From the NCBI GenBank assembly GCA_937924495.1, contig CALDSS010000076.1, positions 1 to 50,053 of the forward strand: 50,053 nt of DNA, written 5' to 3'. Under the pieces are notes generated by a model. That model was not told where the DNA came from. It made no database searches and saw only the letters and a list, made by a program, of their open reading frames with translations. This document shows positions 24,348 to 36,234 of the stretch, piece after piece; position 1 is the stretch's first letter; every line of letters begins with the position of its first letter. Both the position numbers and the translations under genes were made by a program. The stretch comes from an uncultured Saprospiraceae bacterium (lineage in GTDB: Bacteria; Bacteroidota; Bacteroidia; Chitinophagales; Saprospiraceae).

Positions 24348-26598
24348 ATTCAATTATCGCAAAGAATTATTTCTGGTAATTGTTCAAGTTGTACTGCCCC
24401 TAACGATTGCCTTGAGTTGTGGCCCGATGCGGCAGGTGTCTTATGGTTATTCCTTTTTTGATGCTCGAAATTTTGTAGATGTAAAAAACTATCCACAACT
24501 TTTGGGTCAGTTTTCTGGTATTTTCAGACGATACAAGTGGTCTCAAAAAATTCAGGTAGATGAAAACATAAGGGAGTGGCATGAGAAATTTTGCGAAAAC
24601 GCAAAGGTCGCAGACATCACAGAAGTGATTTACAAATCTTCGATTAGCGCTTTGGAAGAATTGAGGACAGCCGCAAAAAGCAAATCCATTCCAGTCCCTG
24701 CTGTTTTGAATACCAATACATTTGCCAAACAACTCGCCGGCAGCAAATGTGTAGAAACCATCGACTATTTAATTTTTGCAAAAAAATGCGAACCTTACGC
24801 GGTGCGAGTTCATTACTGGAATGATGAAAGCCGCGAACCTGCCATCATGTATGACCTGATTGGTGAGGGCAAAAAGTTATTCAAAAAAACAGATTCGGCC
24901 TATATCCGAATGCGGATTGCTTTCCAAATTATTCGGCTGGCACATTATGCCAAAGACTATCCGCTAACCCTCAATTTATATGACCTTTTGATGCCTCAAA
25001 TTGATACACGCGTTTCGAGTATTATCGAATATTGGATTGAAGGGCACAAAGCAGGAGCGCTCCAAAGCATCGGTCGAAAAGTCGAAGCCTCCATCATCTA
25101 CGCTAATATTTTTGAGCACTGTCCCAGCAAGCGCGAGCAAGCGTTTATGAGTTTTGATATCAAAACAAATCAGGAGTGGAAAATGGCCATGAATGAATGT
25201 GACAGCGATAGTCTGCGGGCTACATTTCACGCCATGAGAGCTTACAGTGATCAGAGTAGGGCTGTAGAGGAATTAGAGAAAATTTATGGTTACAGTCCAG
25301 ATCATGCCTTGCTTAAGTTGCTGACTGTCAGGGAAATAAAGAAATTAGAAGGTCGATTTTTAGGTCAAGAATTTAAAACGAAAAGAAAAATTCAACGCGA
25401 CTTTTTGGAACTGAAAAACAACGATGCAGAAGAATATTTGAATCGTTTTGAAATTTTGGTTTCTAAAATTGCAACTGGCAAAAGAGCAAAGGATAAGGAG
25501 TTTTGGATGCTTTGCGGAGGTTATTTAAAATTATTGAAAAAGGATGAGAAAGGTGCCACTGAAGATTTTGAGAAAGTAGCAGAAATGACTTCTGACCCAA
25601 AGGTCAAAGACCAATTGGATAAATTTAATTTACAACTCCGAATTCTCAATTGGAAGTTCCTCAATGATGATATTGCCAACGATGCGTATGAAGAATTTAG
25701 TGATTTAGAATCTGAGGAAGGCCGCTCTGATTTTCTTGAATTTTTGACGGCAAAAATGGCCTATTTATATAAAAAGAATAGTCAACCGGGTGCTGCATTT
25801 TTGTGTGAGTACCCAATCAATAAATTATACGCCAATCCCAAAAATGAAATGTTAGATGATCTCATTTCAATTGTGGAAAACCCAGATAAAAATCGCTTCG
25901 AAAGAATGTTGGTGCAGCCCAATGGTGTGTCCATCAAAAATGATTTGTATGATTTAAAGGCAATGGAATATTTGCGGGATGGAAAGGTTGAAGCAGCACT
26001 CGAATGGTACAAAAAAATCCCACGGTCGGATTGGGCCAAGTTTGGGAAGTTTAATCCCTTTGAGCAGCGCATGAATGAATGCGTGAATTGTCCTTTGCAA
26101 TATGATTCTGAGTTATTGACCAAGGGCGAAATTATGGAGAAAATATTGACCATTCAGTATGAGTCGAGAGCCAAAATTGAGGACAATGCCCTGCAGCTTT
26201 ATCAATTGGGATTAGCCTTTTTTAATATGTCCTATTTTGGCCATAGTTGGAATATGGTAGATAGGCATCGGTCGGGGAGCAATTGGTATTATCGAAATGT
26301 AGATAGAGTTTTTACAACTTGGATGTTTCCAGAAGGCAATCGCGAAAACCATGATTTGTCAAAAGCACTAATCTATTTTGAGCAAGCCCGCTCAAATGCC
26401 AAAAATCCCGAATTGGCAGCGAAGGCAGCCTATATGGCTGCGCGCTGTGAGCAAAATTTTTACTTCACAATGCCGAGCAAACCACCCACGCGGCCACGCG
26501 AGTATTTTAAAATTTTGAAAGAAAAATATTCAAAAACAAAGTTTTACGATAATCTAATCAAAGAATGTAAATACTTTAAATATTACGTTTCAAAATGA
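24310..26598 (+). CDS. large lipoprotein with TPR-like repeats, function unknown
   Basis: Protein of 762 residues. After a basic n-region it has the hydrophobic signal LFLVIVQVVLPLTIALSC, ending in a lipobox-like ALSC, then GPMRQVSYGYSFFDARNFVD. The body is helical with TPR-like stretches (for example AMEYLRDGKVEAALEWYKKI and ALIYFEQARSNAKNPELAAK). The only ATG that keeps the signal sequence is at 24310, giving a 38-bp overlap with the preceding lipoprotein gene. The pair looks like a functional unit at the outer membrane or periplasm. It ends flush with the convergent cupin gene. Confidence 0.75.
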   Translation: MFWRFLRKERLFKFNYRKELFLVIVQVVLPLTIALSCGPMRQVSYGYSFFDARNFVDVKNYPQLLGQFSGIFRRYKWSQKIQVDENIREWHEKFCENAKVADITEVIYKSSISALEELRTAAKSKSIPVPAVLNTNTFAKQLAGSKCVETIDYLIFAKKCEPYAVRVHYWNDESREPAIMYDLIGEGKKLFKKTDSAYIRMRIAFQIIRLAHYAKDYPLTLNLYDLLMPQIDTRVSSIIEYWIEGHKAGALQSIGRKVEASIIYANIFEHCPSKREQAFMSFDIKTNQEWKMAMNECDSDSLRATFHAMRAYSDQSRAVEELEKIYGYSPDHALLKLLTVREIKKLEGRFLGQEFKTKRKIQRDFLELKNNDAEEYLNRFEILVSKIATGKRAKDKEFWMLCGGYLKLLKKDEKGATEDFEKVAEMTSDPKVKDQLDKFNLQLRILNWKFLNDDIANDAYEEFSDLESEEGRSDFLEFLTAKMAYLYKKNSQPGAAFLCEYPINKLYANPKNEMLDDLISIVENPDKNRFERMLVQPNGVSIKNDLYDLKAMEYLRDGKVEAALEWYKKIPRSDWAKFGKFNPFEQRMNECVNCPLQYDSELLTKGEIMEKILTIQYESRAKIEDNALQLYQLGLAFFNMSYFGHSWNMVDRHRSGSNWYYRNVDRVFTTWMFPEGNRENHDLSKALIYFEQARSNAKNPELAAKAAYMAARCEQNFYFTMPSKPPTRPREYFKILKEKYSKTKFYDNLIKECKYFKYYVSK

Positions 26599-26958
26599 TT
26601 AAATCCAATCTAAATTTTTAACCGTCAATTCACTTTCTACTTCGCCAGTATGCTTGGTGTTTTTTGGCTCGAATAACAAGATCCAAACCTCCTCCTTAGC
26701 AATTGGCCTGTGGTCAACTCCTTTGGGGACAATTATCATTTCGCCTTCATTGAGCACAACAGTTTTGTCTCTGAATTCCATTTTCAAAGTACCTTTCATA
26801 ATGTAAAAAAGCTCATCTTCACCTTCATGATTGTGCCAGATGAATTCGCCTTTTACTTTTGCAAGTTTTACCTGCTGACCATTTAGTTCACCGATAATTT
26901 TAGGTGTCCAATGCTCCTCAAAGAGTCCAAATTTTTCTGTTAGATTGATTTTATTCAT
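26599..26958 (-). CDS. cupin domain protein
   Basis: Single-domain cupin of 119 residues. Motif 1 is WHNHEGEDELFYIMKG (41-56), giving metal ligands H42, H44 and E48 or E49; motif 2 is PKGVDHRP with H83. It ends one base after the convergent lipoprotein gene and is divergent from lacZ, 45 bp away. Substrate unknown; such proteins are often mannose-6-phosphate isomerase-like or regulators. A role in sugar metabolism beside lacZ-galM is possible but not shown. Confidence 0.87.
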   Translation of the reverse strand: MNKINLTEKFGLFEEHWTPKIIGELNGQQVKLAKVKGEFIWHNHEGEDELFYIMKGTLKMEFRDKTVVLNEGEMIIVPKGVDHRPIAKEEVWILLFEPKNTKHTGEVESELTVKNLDWI

Positions 26959-26973
26959 GATGGCAATTTATGA

Positions 26974-29985
<3,012 letters not shown>

Positions 29986-30013
29986 ATAGCACCTGAATTT
30001 TAAGAAATAGTAA

Positions 30014-31081
30014 ATGAGTAACGAAGTGACTTGTACCCAATCTAAGTTTGGAAAAGCAGATCTGTACACCATGAAAAATGCCAATGGCATGGAGGTGCAA
30101 ATCATGAATTATGGAGGAATAATTAAATCCATAAAAGTGCCTGACCAAAATGGAAAATTTGATGATGTAGTTCTAGGATATGATGTTTTTGAAGACTACC
30201 TATCAGATAAATCATTTTTTGGTGCGCTTGTCGGTCGGTATGCAAATCGCATTGCCAAGGGGCAATTTGAAATAGAAGGGACTACTTATCAGTTGGCTCA
30301 AAACAGTGGTACCAATAATTTGCATGGAGGCGAAAATGGTTTTCACAAACAGTTTTGGACAGTAGAAAAAACTTCTGCCGAAGATGGATTCGTCTATCTA
30401 TTTTTGAAGTATAAAAGTGCCGATATGGAAGAGGGCTTTCCAGGCAATTTAGAGGTACAGGTGAATTACATCCTGACTCCTGACAATGAATTGGCCATCT
30501 ATTTTCGAGCCACTACTGACAAAGCCACGCATTGTAATTTGACTAGCCATTCCTACTTTAATTTAGCAGGTGCTGGAAATGGAAATGTCTTAGGGCATAT
30601 TTTAAAAATTAATGCTCATGCGTACACACCAGTTGACGAAAATCTAATTCCAAGAGGCATTGAGTCGGTCAAAAATACTCCTTTCGATTTTTCGAAATTG
30701 GCTTTGATTGGAAGTCGAATTGATAAGGAAAACGAGCAATTGAAAATCACCAAAGGTTATGACCACAATTATGTGTTGGACAATCCAGGGGATATGGAAA
30801 CCGGTCTGACAGCGGATGCCATCATTGCAAAAGTCATTGATCCTGAATCGGGTAGAACCATGGAGGTGAAATCTACAGAGCCAGGCGTTCAACTTTACAC
30901 TGCTAATTTTTTAGATATCGAAAAGGGAAAAGATGGAAAACGATATGGCAAGCATGGTGGCTTTTGTTTGGAGACACAGCATTTCCCTGACTCGCCCAAT
31001 CAGCCAGATTTTCCCACGACTTTATTGATGCCTGATGAATTGTATGAGACGATAACTTCTTATAAGTTTGGGGTGCGATGA
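30014..31081 (+). CDS. galM: aldose 1-epimerase (galactose mutarotase)
   Basis: Interconverts alpha and beta anomers of galactose or glucose. The 355-residue protein has NLHGGENGFHKQFW with H104, HCNLTSHSYFNLAG with H178, and the C-terminal catalytic Glu in CLETQHFPDSPNQPDFP. It starts 28 bp after lacZ and is its operon partner, converting the beta-galactose released by LacZ into the alpha form used by galactokinase. No signal peptide. Galactokinase and uridylyltransferase are not in the window. Confidence 0.95.
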   Translation: MSNEVTCTQSKFGKADLYTMKNANGMEVQIMNYGGIIKSIKVPDQNGKFDDVVLGYDVFEDYLSDKSFFGALVGRYANRIAKGQFEIEGTTYQLAQNSGTNNLHGGENGFHKQFWTVEKTSAEDGFVYLFLKYKSADMEEGFPGNLEVQVNYILTPDNELAIYFRATTDKATHCNLTSHSYFNLAGAGNGNVLGHILKINAHAYTPVDENLIPRGIESVKNTPFDFSKLALIGSRIDKENEQLKITKGYDHNYVLDNPGDMETGLTADAIIAKVIDPESGRTMEVKSTEPGVQLYTANFLDIEKGKDGKRYGKHGGFCLETQHFPDSPNQPDFPTTLLMPDELYETITSYKFGVR

Positions 31082-31088
31082 TGATGGT

Positions 31089-32108
31089 TTAAAGTTGAAT
31101 CGTCACTTCAATATCAACACTCCCATCAGACTCAGGTGCAACCACTACCTCCTTACTCACATTACAAAAATCGCCAGCAGAGGGAAAGAAATTCTTATCT
31201 CCATCAGAAAAAGCGGTGATGAAATAGGTGTCAGGATGAAGGTAAGTTGAAAGATAAAATTCTTCATTTGCTCGCACATCCATGATTCTCAAAACTTGAG
31301 TATTGATGTTTTCAAAATTGACATTCCCATCTGCATCAATAATGGGTTCTTTTGAAAAATAGAGTAGTAAATCTTCGTTTTCGATAGCCGCTGTTTTTTG
31401 AATATTAATTCTTAAGTCACTCAAATGACCATGGTCTTTTTTAGGAAAAGGGTCATTGTCCTCCTCTAAAAATAAAGCGGAATCAGGATCAAGCAAATTG
31501 GTGAATTTTCCATTAAAATCAACTTCAGAAACTGGTTTAGGGAAATCAAATTGTTGAGTAGCCGATTGGGCAAAAGCTGGATTGATGTTCAAACCTTTGA
31601 AGCCCATGTGATGAATCGGTTCATCCAATTGACCACTATTATCTTTGTAAGCATCGAAATACAAAGTGTCATTTTCAAATTGTAATTCCATGTATGCCCG
31701 TTTTTCTCCGCCGACAGCATCTACTAATCGGTAATATTTTCTATCCTCACTTTCTTCTGCCTCGTCCAAAACAAAGTAGGTCGCTCGGTATTGATTGCCC
31801 AACCAGCCACCATTGCGTGCCATGATTTGTTGCGTTCCATTATGGTTAGCGACGAAGATGGAGGTGATGATATTTTGGTTGGTCCCACCTTCATAAATTG
31901 AATGTAAATGCGAACTCGAAATTGGTCTAAAATCAAAAGCAAACCAATCGTAAATTCCGAAAACCGTTTCATTGGAGCCAACCCAATGGCCTGAAAGTTC
32001 AGTGAGTAAATTGAACCCTTCGATATTGGTCTGATTCATATCAGATGCTTTCTTACAAGAAAAAGAGGTCAATATTGCCAATGCAAAAAGAAGATGCATT
32101 CGAATCAT
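31089..32108 (-). CDS. lipoprotein, hypothetical
   Basis: Protein of 339 residues with lipoprotein signal ending SFSC (C18). The mature part begins with a lipocalin-like or beta-barrel-like opening (LLTELSGHWVGSNETVFG) followed by strand-rich text (SSSHLHSIYEGGTNQNI). The C-terminal 70 residues (VRANEEFYLSTYLHPDTYFI) resemble an immunoglobulin-like beta domain. I do not recognise a family. It is convergent with galM with seven bases between. Confidence 0.65.
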   Translation of the reverse strand: MIRMHLLFALAILTSFSCKKASDMNQTNIEGFNLLTELSGHWVGSNETVFGIYDWFAFDFRPISSSHLHSIYEGGTNQNIITSIFVANHNGTQQIMARNGGWLGNQYRATYFVLDEAEESEDRKYYRLVDAVGGEKRAYMELQFENDTLYFDAYKDNSGQLDEPIHHMGFKGLNINPAFAQSATQQFDFPKPVSEVDFNGKFTNLLDPDSALFLEEDNDPFPKKDHGHLSDLRINIQKTAAIENEDLLLYFSKEPIIDADGNVNFENINTQVLRIMDVRANEEFYLSTYLHPDTYFITAFSDGDKNFFPSAGDFCNVSKEVVVAPESDGSVDIEVTIQL

Positions 32109-32147
32109 TTTTGTATTTTTGTTTTAACGAAGATGAATCGGGGTTTC

Positions 32148-32987
32148 TTATTTCTTGGCAGGTAAAGCCTTCTTTTTCTTCAATTTTTTCATGCTCGCTA
32201 CCGATACCAAAACACTCATTTCTTCAATGGCAGATTCATTCAAAATTTGAAGGCGCTGCTCTTTGTCGCAACCCCATTTTAGAAGTTTCGCGTTGAGGCT
32301 TTGGAGATTTGATAAGACAAGCAACTGCTCAGGAGAAGCATGGTCTCGCATATTGCCTTTTTCGATTGGGTTTTCTTTTTTCCATTGTTTGGCCGTATGG
32401 CCGAAAAGTGCGAGGTTGATCATGTCTGCTTCATTGGCAAAGTACATGCCCTCGACTTTGGTGTTTTGCAACTTGGGAGGGATCAAATGATTGCGCACCG
32501 CGTGTGTGTGAATGTGGTAATTGGCTTTTGACATAAGCCGTTTTACATTCCAATCGTAGTCAATTTCTTTTTGGCTTTCGCCGGAAAGGCGCTGAAATTC
32601 TTCAATTAAAAATAACTGAAACTCTGGGCTGAGCCAATAGCAAAAATTCAGTGCAATATCTCGATGACCGTATAATTTGTCGCCGATGATTTCGAGGCCA
32701 ATAGCATCGGTTTTTTGAATCCAATCATTGGGAGGGAGGTTGAATTCATTACTGGAAGACTTATAAAGAAAGGTATCGTACGCTGGTCTTTGAAAACTAA
32801 TATTGTTGACGGATTCCCAAACGCCCAAAAATCGAATTGTTTGACGACGACGTAACCAACTGATTATCAGTCGATTATTCTCTCCTTTGAAATTAGCGAT
32901 ATCAGAAATACAAACAAAATCCGCACTTTGCTTTTTGCTGATAATTCCAATATTCCGACCGTTTATATGGATAGTTTTTTTTGACAT
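32148..32987 (-). CDS. KilA-N domain protein
   Basis: Protein of 279 residues. The KilA-N DNA-binding domain covers about 15-145, with FVCISDIANF, WLRRRQTIRFLGVWE and ALNFCYWLSPEFQLFLIEEF. The C-terminal half is helical and ends in a basic tail (KKLKKKKALPAKK). KilA-N domains come from phages and large DNA viruses but are frequent as isolated chromosomal genes in Bacteroidota. No other phage gene is near, so it is not evidence of a prophage here. Confidence 0.85.
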   Translation of the reverse strand: MSKKTIHINGRNIGIISKKQSADFVCISDIANFKGENNRLIISWLRRRQTIRFLGVWESVNNISFQRPAYDTFLYKSSSNEFNLPPNDWIQKTDAIGLEIIGDKLYGHRDIALNFCYWLSPEFQLFLIEEFQRLSGESQKEIDYDWNVKRLMSKANYHIHTHAVRNHLIPPKLQNTKVEGMYFANEADMINLALFGHTAKQWKKENPIEKGNMRDHASPEQLLVLSNLQSLNAKLLKWGCDKEQRLQILNESAIEEMSVLVSVASMKKLKKKKALPAKK

Positions 32988-33072
32988 TCAGTTATCTTAT
33001 TTTTCTTCGAAAATCGTCCCTTTTTGTATGCTCAGATAACTGATGGTAAAGATAGAGATTAAATACAGAAAA

Positions 33073-33825
33073 TCATTTCAACAACCCATTATTATAAATC
33101 CAAACTGCATTGCTCACATGATAAGTAGAGTTGTTGGAATAATGAACCGAACCTAAAATCGGGAGATAGGAGCCAATGTACAATCCGTTTTTCCAGCGAT
33201 TGTTGTGGATTAGAGAGGCGGCGAAATAGGTAGCTACTCCAAGTGCTTTCAATATCTTGGATTTCTTTCTTTTCTGTTTGAATTTTAAATATTCATTGCT
33301 CGCCAATTTATTAGTCGAAAGGACGGCAGGAAGGACTTCTTGCGCATGTATTTTTTTATCCAAAACAAAACCTCCTGATTTGAAATAAATTGCTTTGTTT
33401 TTGTACTGTTTAATTTGTTGAGAATTATACCCGTTTTTTAAAAGTAGATTTTCATCATGCGTCCAAGTTGCATTTTCATAACTATTGTTTCCAGTAGTAA
33501 GATACAAAGTGCTATAAGCTAGAGTCATCGCCGAACCACCTAATAATCCAAACTTTTTAAGTTGTTGATTATTAGGAGTTTTGATAGAAGGGTAGAGCAT
33601 ACTCATGCTGGCAGCCATTAAGGCTACCCCCAAATTTTTATCTTTTTTTATTCTTTTGTAGAGGGAAGATTTTGAGAATTTCGGAAGGTTGATTTTTTCT
33701 GTAAAATCTAAAGTCGAGTTGTATTCCGAATTCAGGTTGGTGTGTGAAACGTAGGCATACTGCCCGTTAAGGTATTCTACTTGGATTGTGAAAATACAAA
33801 GGGACAGCAAAAAGGGAATTCTCAT
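33073..33825 (-). CDS. secreted or membrane protein, hypothetical
   Basis: Protein of 250 residues with an N-terminal signal peptide (IPFLLSLCIFTIQVEYLNG) and two further weakly hydrophobic stretches near 66-80 and 90-108. The sequence is rich in Asn, Tyr and Ser and contains YSTLYLTTGNNSYENATW. No family recognised. It is followed on the same strand by the KilA-N gene and preceded by a 277-bp gap with a stuttering palindrome. Confidence 0.55.
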   Translation of the reverse strand: MRIPFLLSLCIFTIQVEYLNGQYAYVSHTNLNSEYNSTLDFTEKINLPKFSKSSLYKRIKKDKNLGVALMAASMSMLYPSIKTPNNQQLKKFGLLGGSAMTLAYSTLYLTTGNNSYENATWTHDENLLLKNGYNSQQIKQYKNKAIYFKSGGFVLDKKIHAQEVLPAVLSTNKLASNEYLKFKQKRKKSKILKALGVATYFAASLIHNNRWKNGLYIGSYLPILGSVHYSNNSTYHVSNAVWIYNNGLLK

Positions 33826-33973
33826 TATTTGTGGCTCGCGAACTTGTGTAGTTGTACTTAAAATTAAGAACTACGCTTAAAGCATAAATCGAACCAAAAA
33901 GTATAAGAACTCACGCATGTAAATAATTTATTTAATAGAAATCATTGAGGGGCAAATCATTGGTTAGAATAAA

Positions 33974-34043
33974 GATTGTTTGACTGTTAGATTGTTAATA
34001 TATGGCCTTAAAGGCAATCAAACAATTTAACAATCAAATAGTC
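33974..34043. repeat. imperfect palindrome with stuttering arms (word GATTGTT)
   Basis: The left arm GATTGTTTGACTGTTAGATT (33974-33993, continuing GTTAAT) is three near-copies of GATTGTT. The right arm, 34018-34043, carries the complement (TCAAACAATTTAACAATC...). The loop is about 18 bp. It lies in the gap between two minus-strand genes, and apart from it I see nothing in 33826-34102. Confidence 0.65.
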
Positions 34044-34102
34044 ATTATCACTCATTAGAGAAGTACCAAATGAATAAGAAATTTTGCTGAACCTCCTGCT
34101 AC

Positions 34103-34873
34103 TTATGGCAACTGATCGTTCAATCGCCAATCATATTTTAAGTAATCAATTTCTGTTTCCGATGTGATATTTACATCCGAATATTTGTCAATAAACTTTC
34201 GAACTGTATTGTCGCCTTTTTTAAAATCACCACCATACCATTGAAAGATTTTTGAAATTTCACTTTTGTCAGAACCCAACTTGTTCTTGATTGGATTGCT
34301 TAAAAAATAGCGGACATTATCACTTAATTGTTCATCCAATCTATCTGGGGAAAAGGCCTCATTACGAAGGCGAGGGCAAGAAATAGAAGCACAGTTCAAG
34401 GCAAAATGAATACGAGGTTCTTCAAAACGTGGTCTGACAATGCCGTGTTCAATATTATTTAAATCATAGACCTGGTCTTCTATTTTGATGAATTTGATAT
34501 CCCAAACCGTATTGACAAAAGGAATTCCGTTTTTGATTTCTTTGATGCCTAGTGTAGGATAATTTCGCATCACAATCTGCACAGTAAATGCATTATAAGC
34601 ATTTATCCAATAAGCCAACCTTTCGTTTTTGCTCCAATTCGTATCGTTGGGGTGGGAACTGCTCAATATTTTGATATACTCATTAAATTGAGCACTATCT
34701 TTTTGAAATCCTTTATAGTTTACCACGCCTTCCTCTGTTACATGTTTTTGAAGTAATTCATTCCAGATTTCGTGTGAAACAGGGTAGGAGTTTGAATCTA
34801 TTTTTTTGACTTTACAAGAGGCAGCAAGTGTTAAAAAGCCAAAAAAAAGGATAAAGGATTTTATATGATTCAT
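34103..34873 (-). CDS. DUF547 domain lipoprotein
   Basis: Lipoprotein of 256 residues, signal ending LAASC (C20). DUF547 is recognised from the motif RIHFALNCASISCPRLRNEA (residues 152-171), preceded by RLAYWINAYNAFTVQIVM. The function of DUF547 is unknown; the paired cysteines in NCASISCP suggest a thiol or metal role (inference). It is 85 bp downstream of a TIGR04283-type glycosyltransferase gene on the same strand. DUF547 genes are commonly seen near arsenosugar genes, so the pair may belong with arsS at 11 kb. Confidence 0.88.
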   Translation of the reverse strand: MNHIKSFILFFGFLTLAASCKVKKIDSNSYPVSHEIWNELLQKHVTEEGVVNYKGFQKDSAQFNEYIKILSSSHPNDTNWSKNERLAYWINAYNAFTVQIVMRNYPTLGIKEIKNGIPFVNTVWDIKFIKIEDQVYDLNNIEHGIVRPRFEEPRIHFALNCASISCPRLRNEAFSPDRLDEQLSDNVRYFLSNPIKNKLGSDKSEISKIFQWYGGDFKKGDNTVRKFIDKYSDVNITSETEIDYLKYDWRLNDQLP

Positions 34874-34958
34874 GATATGATTTTTGTTGAAAACGCGCGG
34901 AGTAAAAGACAGTTTTGAGACTAAAGGTATGGTTTGTTAATTTGTTCAGTTCAAGACC

Positions 34959-35642
34959 TTAAAACTTGAGCATTGTACGATAGGTGCGATACATATCTTC
35001 TTGTGAGGCTCCTCTTTTGTACATATTGAAAACAATAAGATTGGCAATTTGAACTCTCATATAATTGTTCTTCTGGTACTTTCGAGAAGAGGCAATTATT
35101 TTCTTTGGTAGGATTTTAAAGTTATGGTTTTTTACCAATTTTTCAATTAAGACATATTCCTCCATGATGATAAAATCATTGGGGAATCGACCTAATTTAT
35201 AAAACAAATCTTTCTTGACGAAGAGGCTCTGATCACCACCACGATTCCACATTTTTCGGAAACGGGTAAAAAAGGTGTTTATTTTTAAAAGGAACGCATC
35301 AGAGTCAAATCCTAATTGATAGCACCCTGAATCATACCCGTCATTTATGGAAGAGCGAATGTCCTGAACGTAAGAATTAGGAGGGATAGTGTCGGAATGC
35401 AAAAAGTACAAAATATCTCCAGTAGCTGCTTCCGCTCCAGTATTCATTTGTAGGGCACGACCTGGTTTTGAGTGAATTAAAGTGATCGGGAAATCAGAAA
35501 TCTTTTCGAGGGTTTGATCTGTGCTCCCGCCATCAACGACAATAAATTCCGTTTTTTCATCTCCATGAGGCAGAATGCTTTTAAGTAATTTTGGAAGCAT
35601 TTCCTCCTCATTCAATACTGGTATGATTACACTTATTTTCAT
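34959..35642 (-). CDS. family 2 glycosyltransferase, TIGR04283 arsenosugar type
   Basis: GT-A glycosyltransferase of 227 residues. The nucleotide-sugar part has SVIIPVLNEEEMLPKLL, FIVVDGGSTDQT (33-44) and SKPGRALQMNTGAEAATG, with LHSDT (81-85) as the DxD-like metal site. The GRALQMNTGA stretch is characteristic of the TIGR04283 group annotated with arsenosugar biosynthesis. The acceptor is not known. It precedes the DUF547 gene on the same strand. A near-consensus -7 word (TACTTTTA) lies just upstream. Confidence 0.85.
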   Translation of the reverse strand: MKISVIIPVLNEEEMLPKLLKSILPHGDEKTEFIVVDGGSTDQTLEKISDFPITLIHSKPGRALQMNTGAEAATGDILYFLHSDTIPPNSYVQDIRSSINDGYDSGCYQLGFDSDAFLLKINTFFTRFRKMWNRGGDQSLFVKKDLFYKLGRFPNDFIIMEEYVLIEKLVKNHNFKILPKKIIASSRKYQKNNYMRVQIANLIVFNMYKRGASQEDMYRTYRTMLKF

Positions 35643-35689
35643 TAACGCTAAAAGTAAGAACCTATCTTGTTTTTGAAAGTATTTTTCAC

Positions 35690-36130
35690 CTAAAGGTCAT
35701 GAATTAGATAGCTCTTTAGATATTTTAGAACTTCTTTTTCCAAAACTTCGGTTTCTACGTCAATGCCTGCGTCTGTCAAAATCTTAACTCCAGCGCCCTG
35801 GTTTTTCGGATGCGGATCAAGGGTGCCCACAAATACTTTTTTTACGGGATAGTTCAACATGGTTTTGGCGCACGAAGGCGTACGGCCAAAAAATGAGCAA
35901 GGCTCTAAAGTGACAAATAGAATAAGATCTGTGGCGTCTTTCGGTAGATTTTTGAGTGCCATCGCTTCGGCATGATCGCTTCCTGGCTGATTGGTGTGAC
36001 CCCGAGAAATGATTTCTTCATTAGAAACAATCACACAGCCAACGGGTGGATTGGGCAAACAATGCGGCAAGGCTTTTTTACCTTCCTCAATGGCCTGCCG
36101 CATAAAATATTCAATTGCTTTTTGTTGCAT
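35690..36130 (-). CDS. RibD-like deaminase domain protein, without reductase domain
   Basis: Zinc-dependent cytidine-deaminase-fold protein of 146 residues. Zinc ligands are H53 in DHAEAMAL, C78 and C87 in LEPCSFFGRTPSC, with E55 as proton shuttle. LPNPPVGCVIV and GTLDPHPKNQGAGVKIL are typical of the riboflavin pathway deaminase, more than of tRNA adenosine deaminases. The C-terminal reductase half of RibD is absent and a clear stop follows YLIHDL. It could be a split riboflavin deaminase or a deaminase of other specificity. The upstream region holds a 70-bp palindrome. Confidence 0.83.
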   Translation of the reverse strand: MQQKAIEYFMRQAIEEGKKALPHCLPNPPVGCVIVSNEEIISRGHTNQPGSDHAEAMALKNLPKDATDLILFVTLEPCSFFGRTPSCAKTMLNYPVKKVFVGTLDPHPKNQGAGVKILTDAGIDVETEVLEKEVLKYLKSYLIHDL

Positions 36131-36139
36131 TTTTTTACT

Positions 36140-36209
36140 GTCCTGTCAAACCCCAGTTCGACAGTATGATTTTAAAGGTCTTTTCTATCGAGCTGGGGCT
36201 CGACAGGAC
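36140..36209. repeat. palindromic repeat with 25-bp arms
   Basis: Left arm 36140-36164 (GTCCTGTCAAACCCCAGTTC, then GACAG) and right arm 36185-36209 (CTATCGAGCTGGGGCTCGAC, then AGGAC) pair with about five mismatches around a 20-bp loop. It lies between the MATE gene and the RibD-like gene, which are on the same strand, and may fold in their transcript. Confidence 0.75.
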
Positions 36210-36234
36210 GAAATGTCCTACATTAAATGCCTAA

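Noticed and set aside
32148-32987. KilA-N protein as sign of a prophage
   Set aside because: No integrase, capsid, terminase or lysis gene is near; isolated KilA-N genes are common in this phylum.
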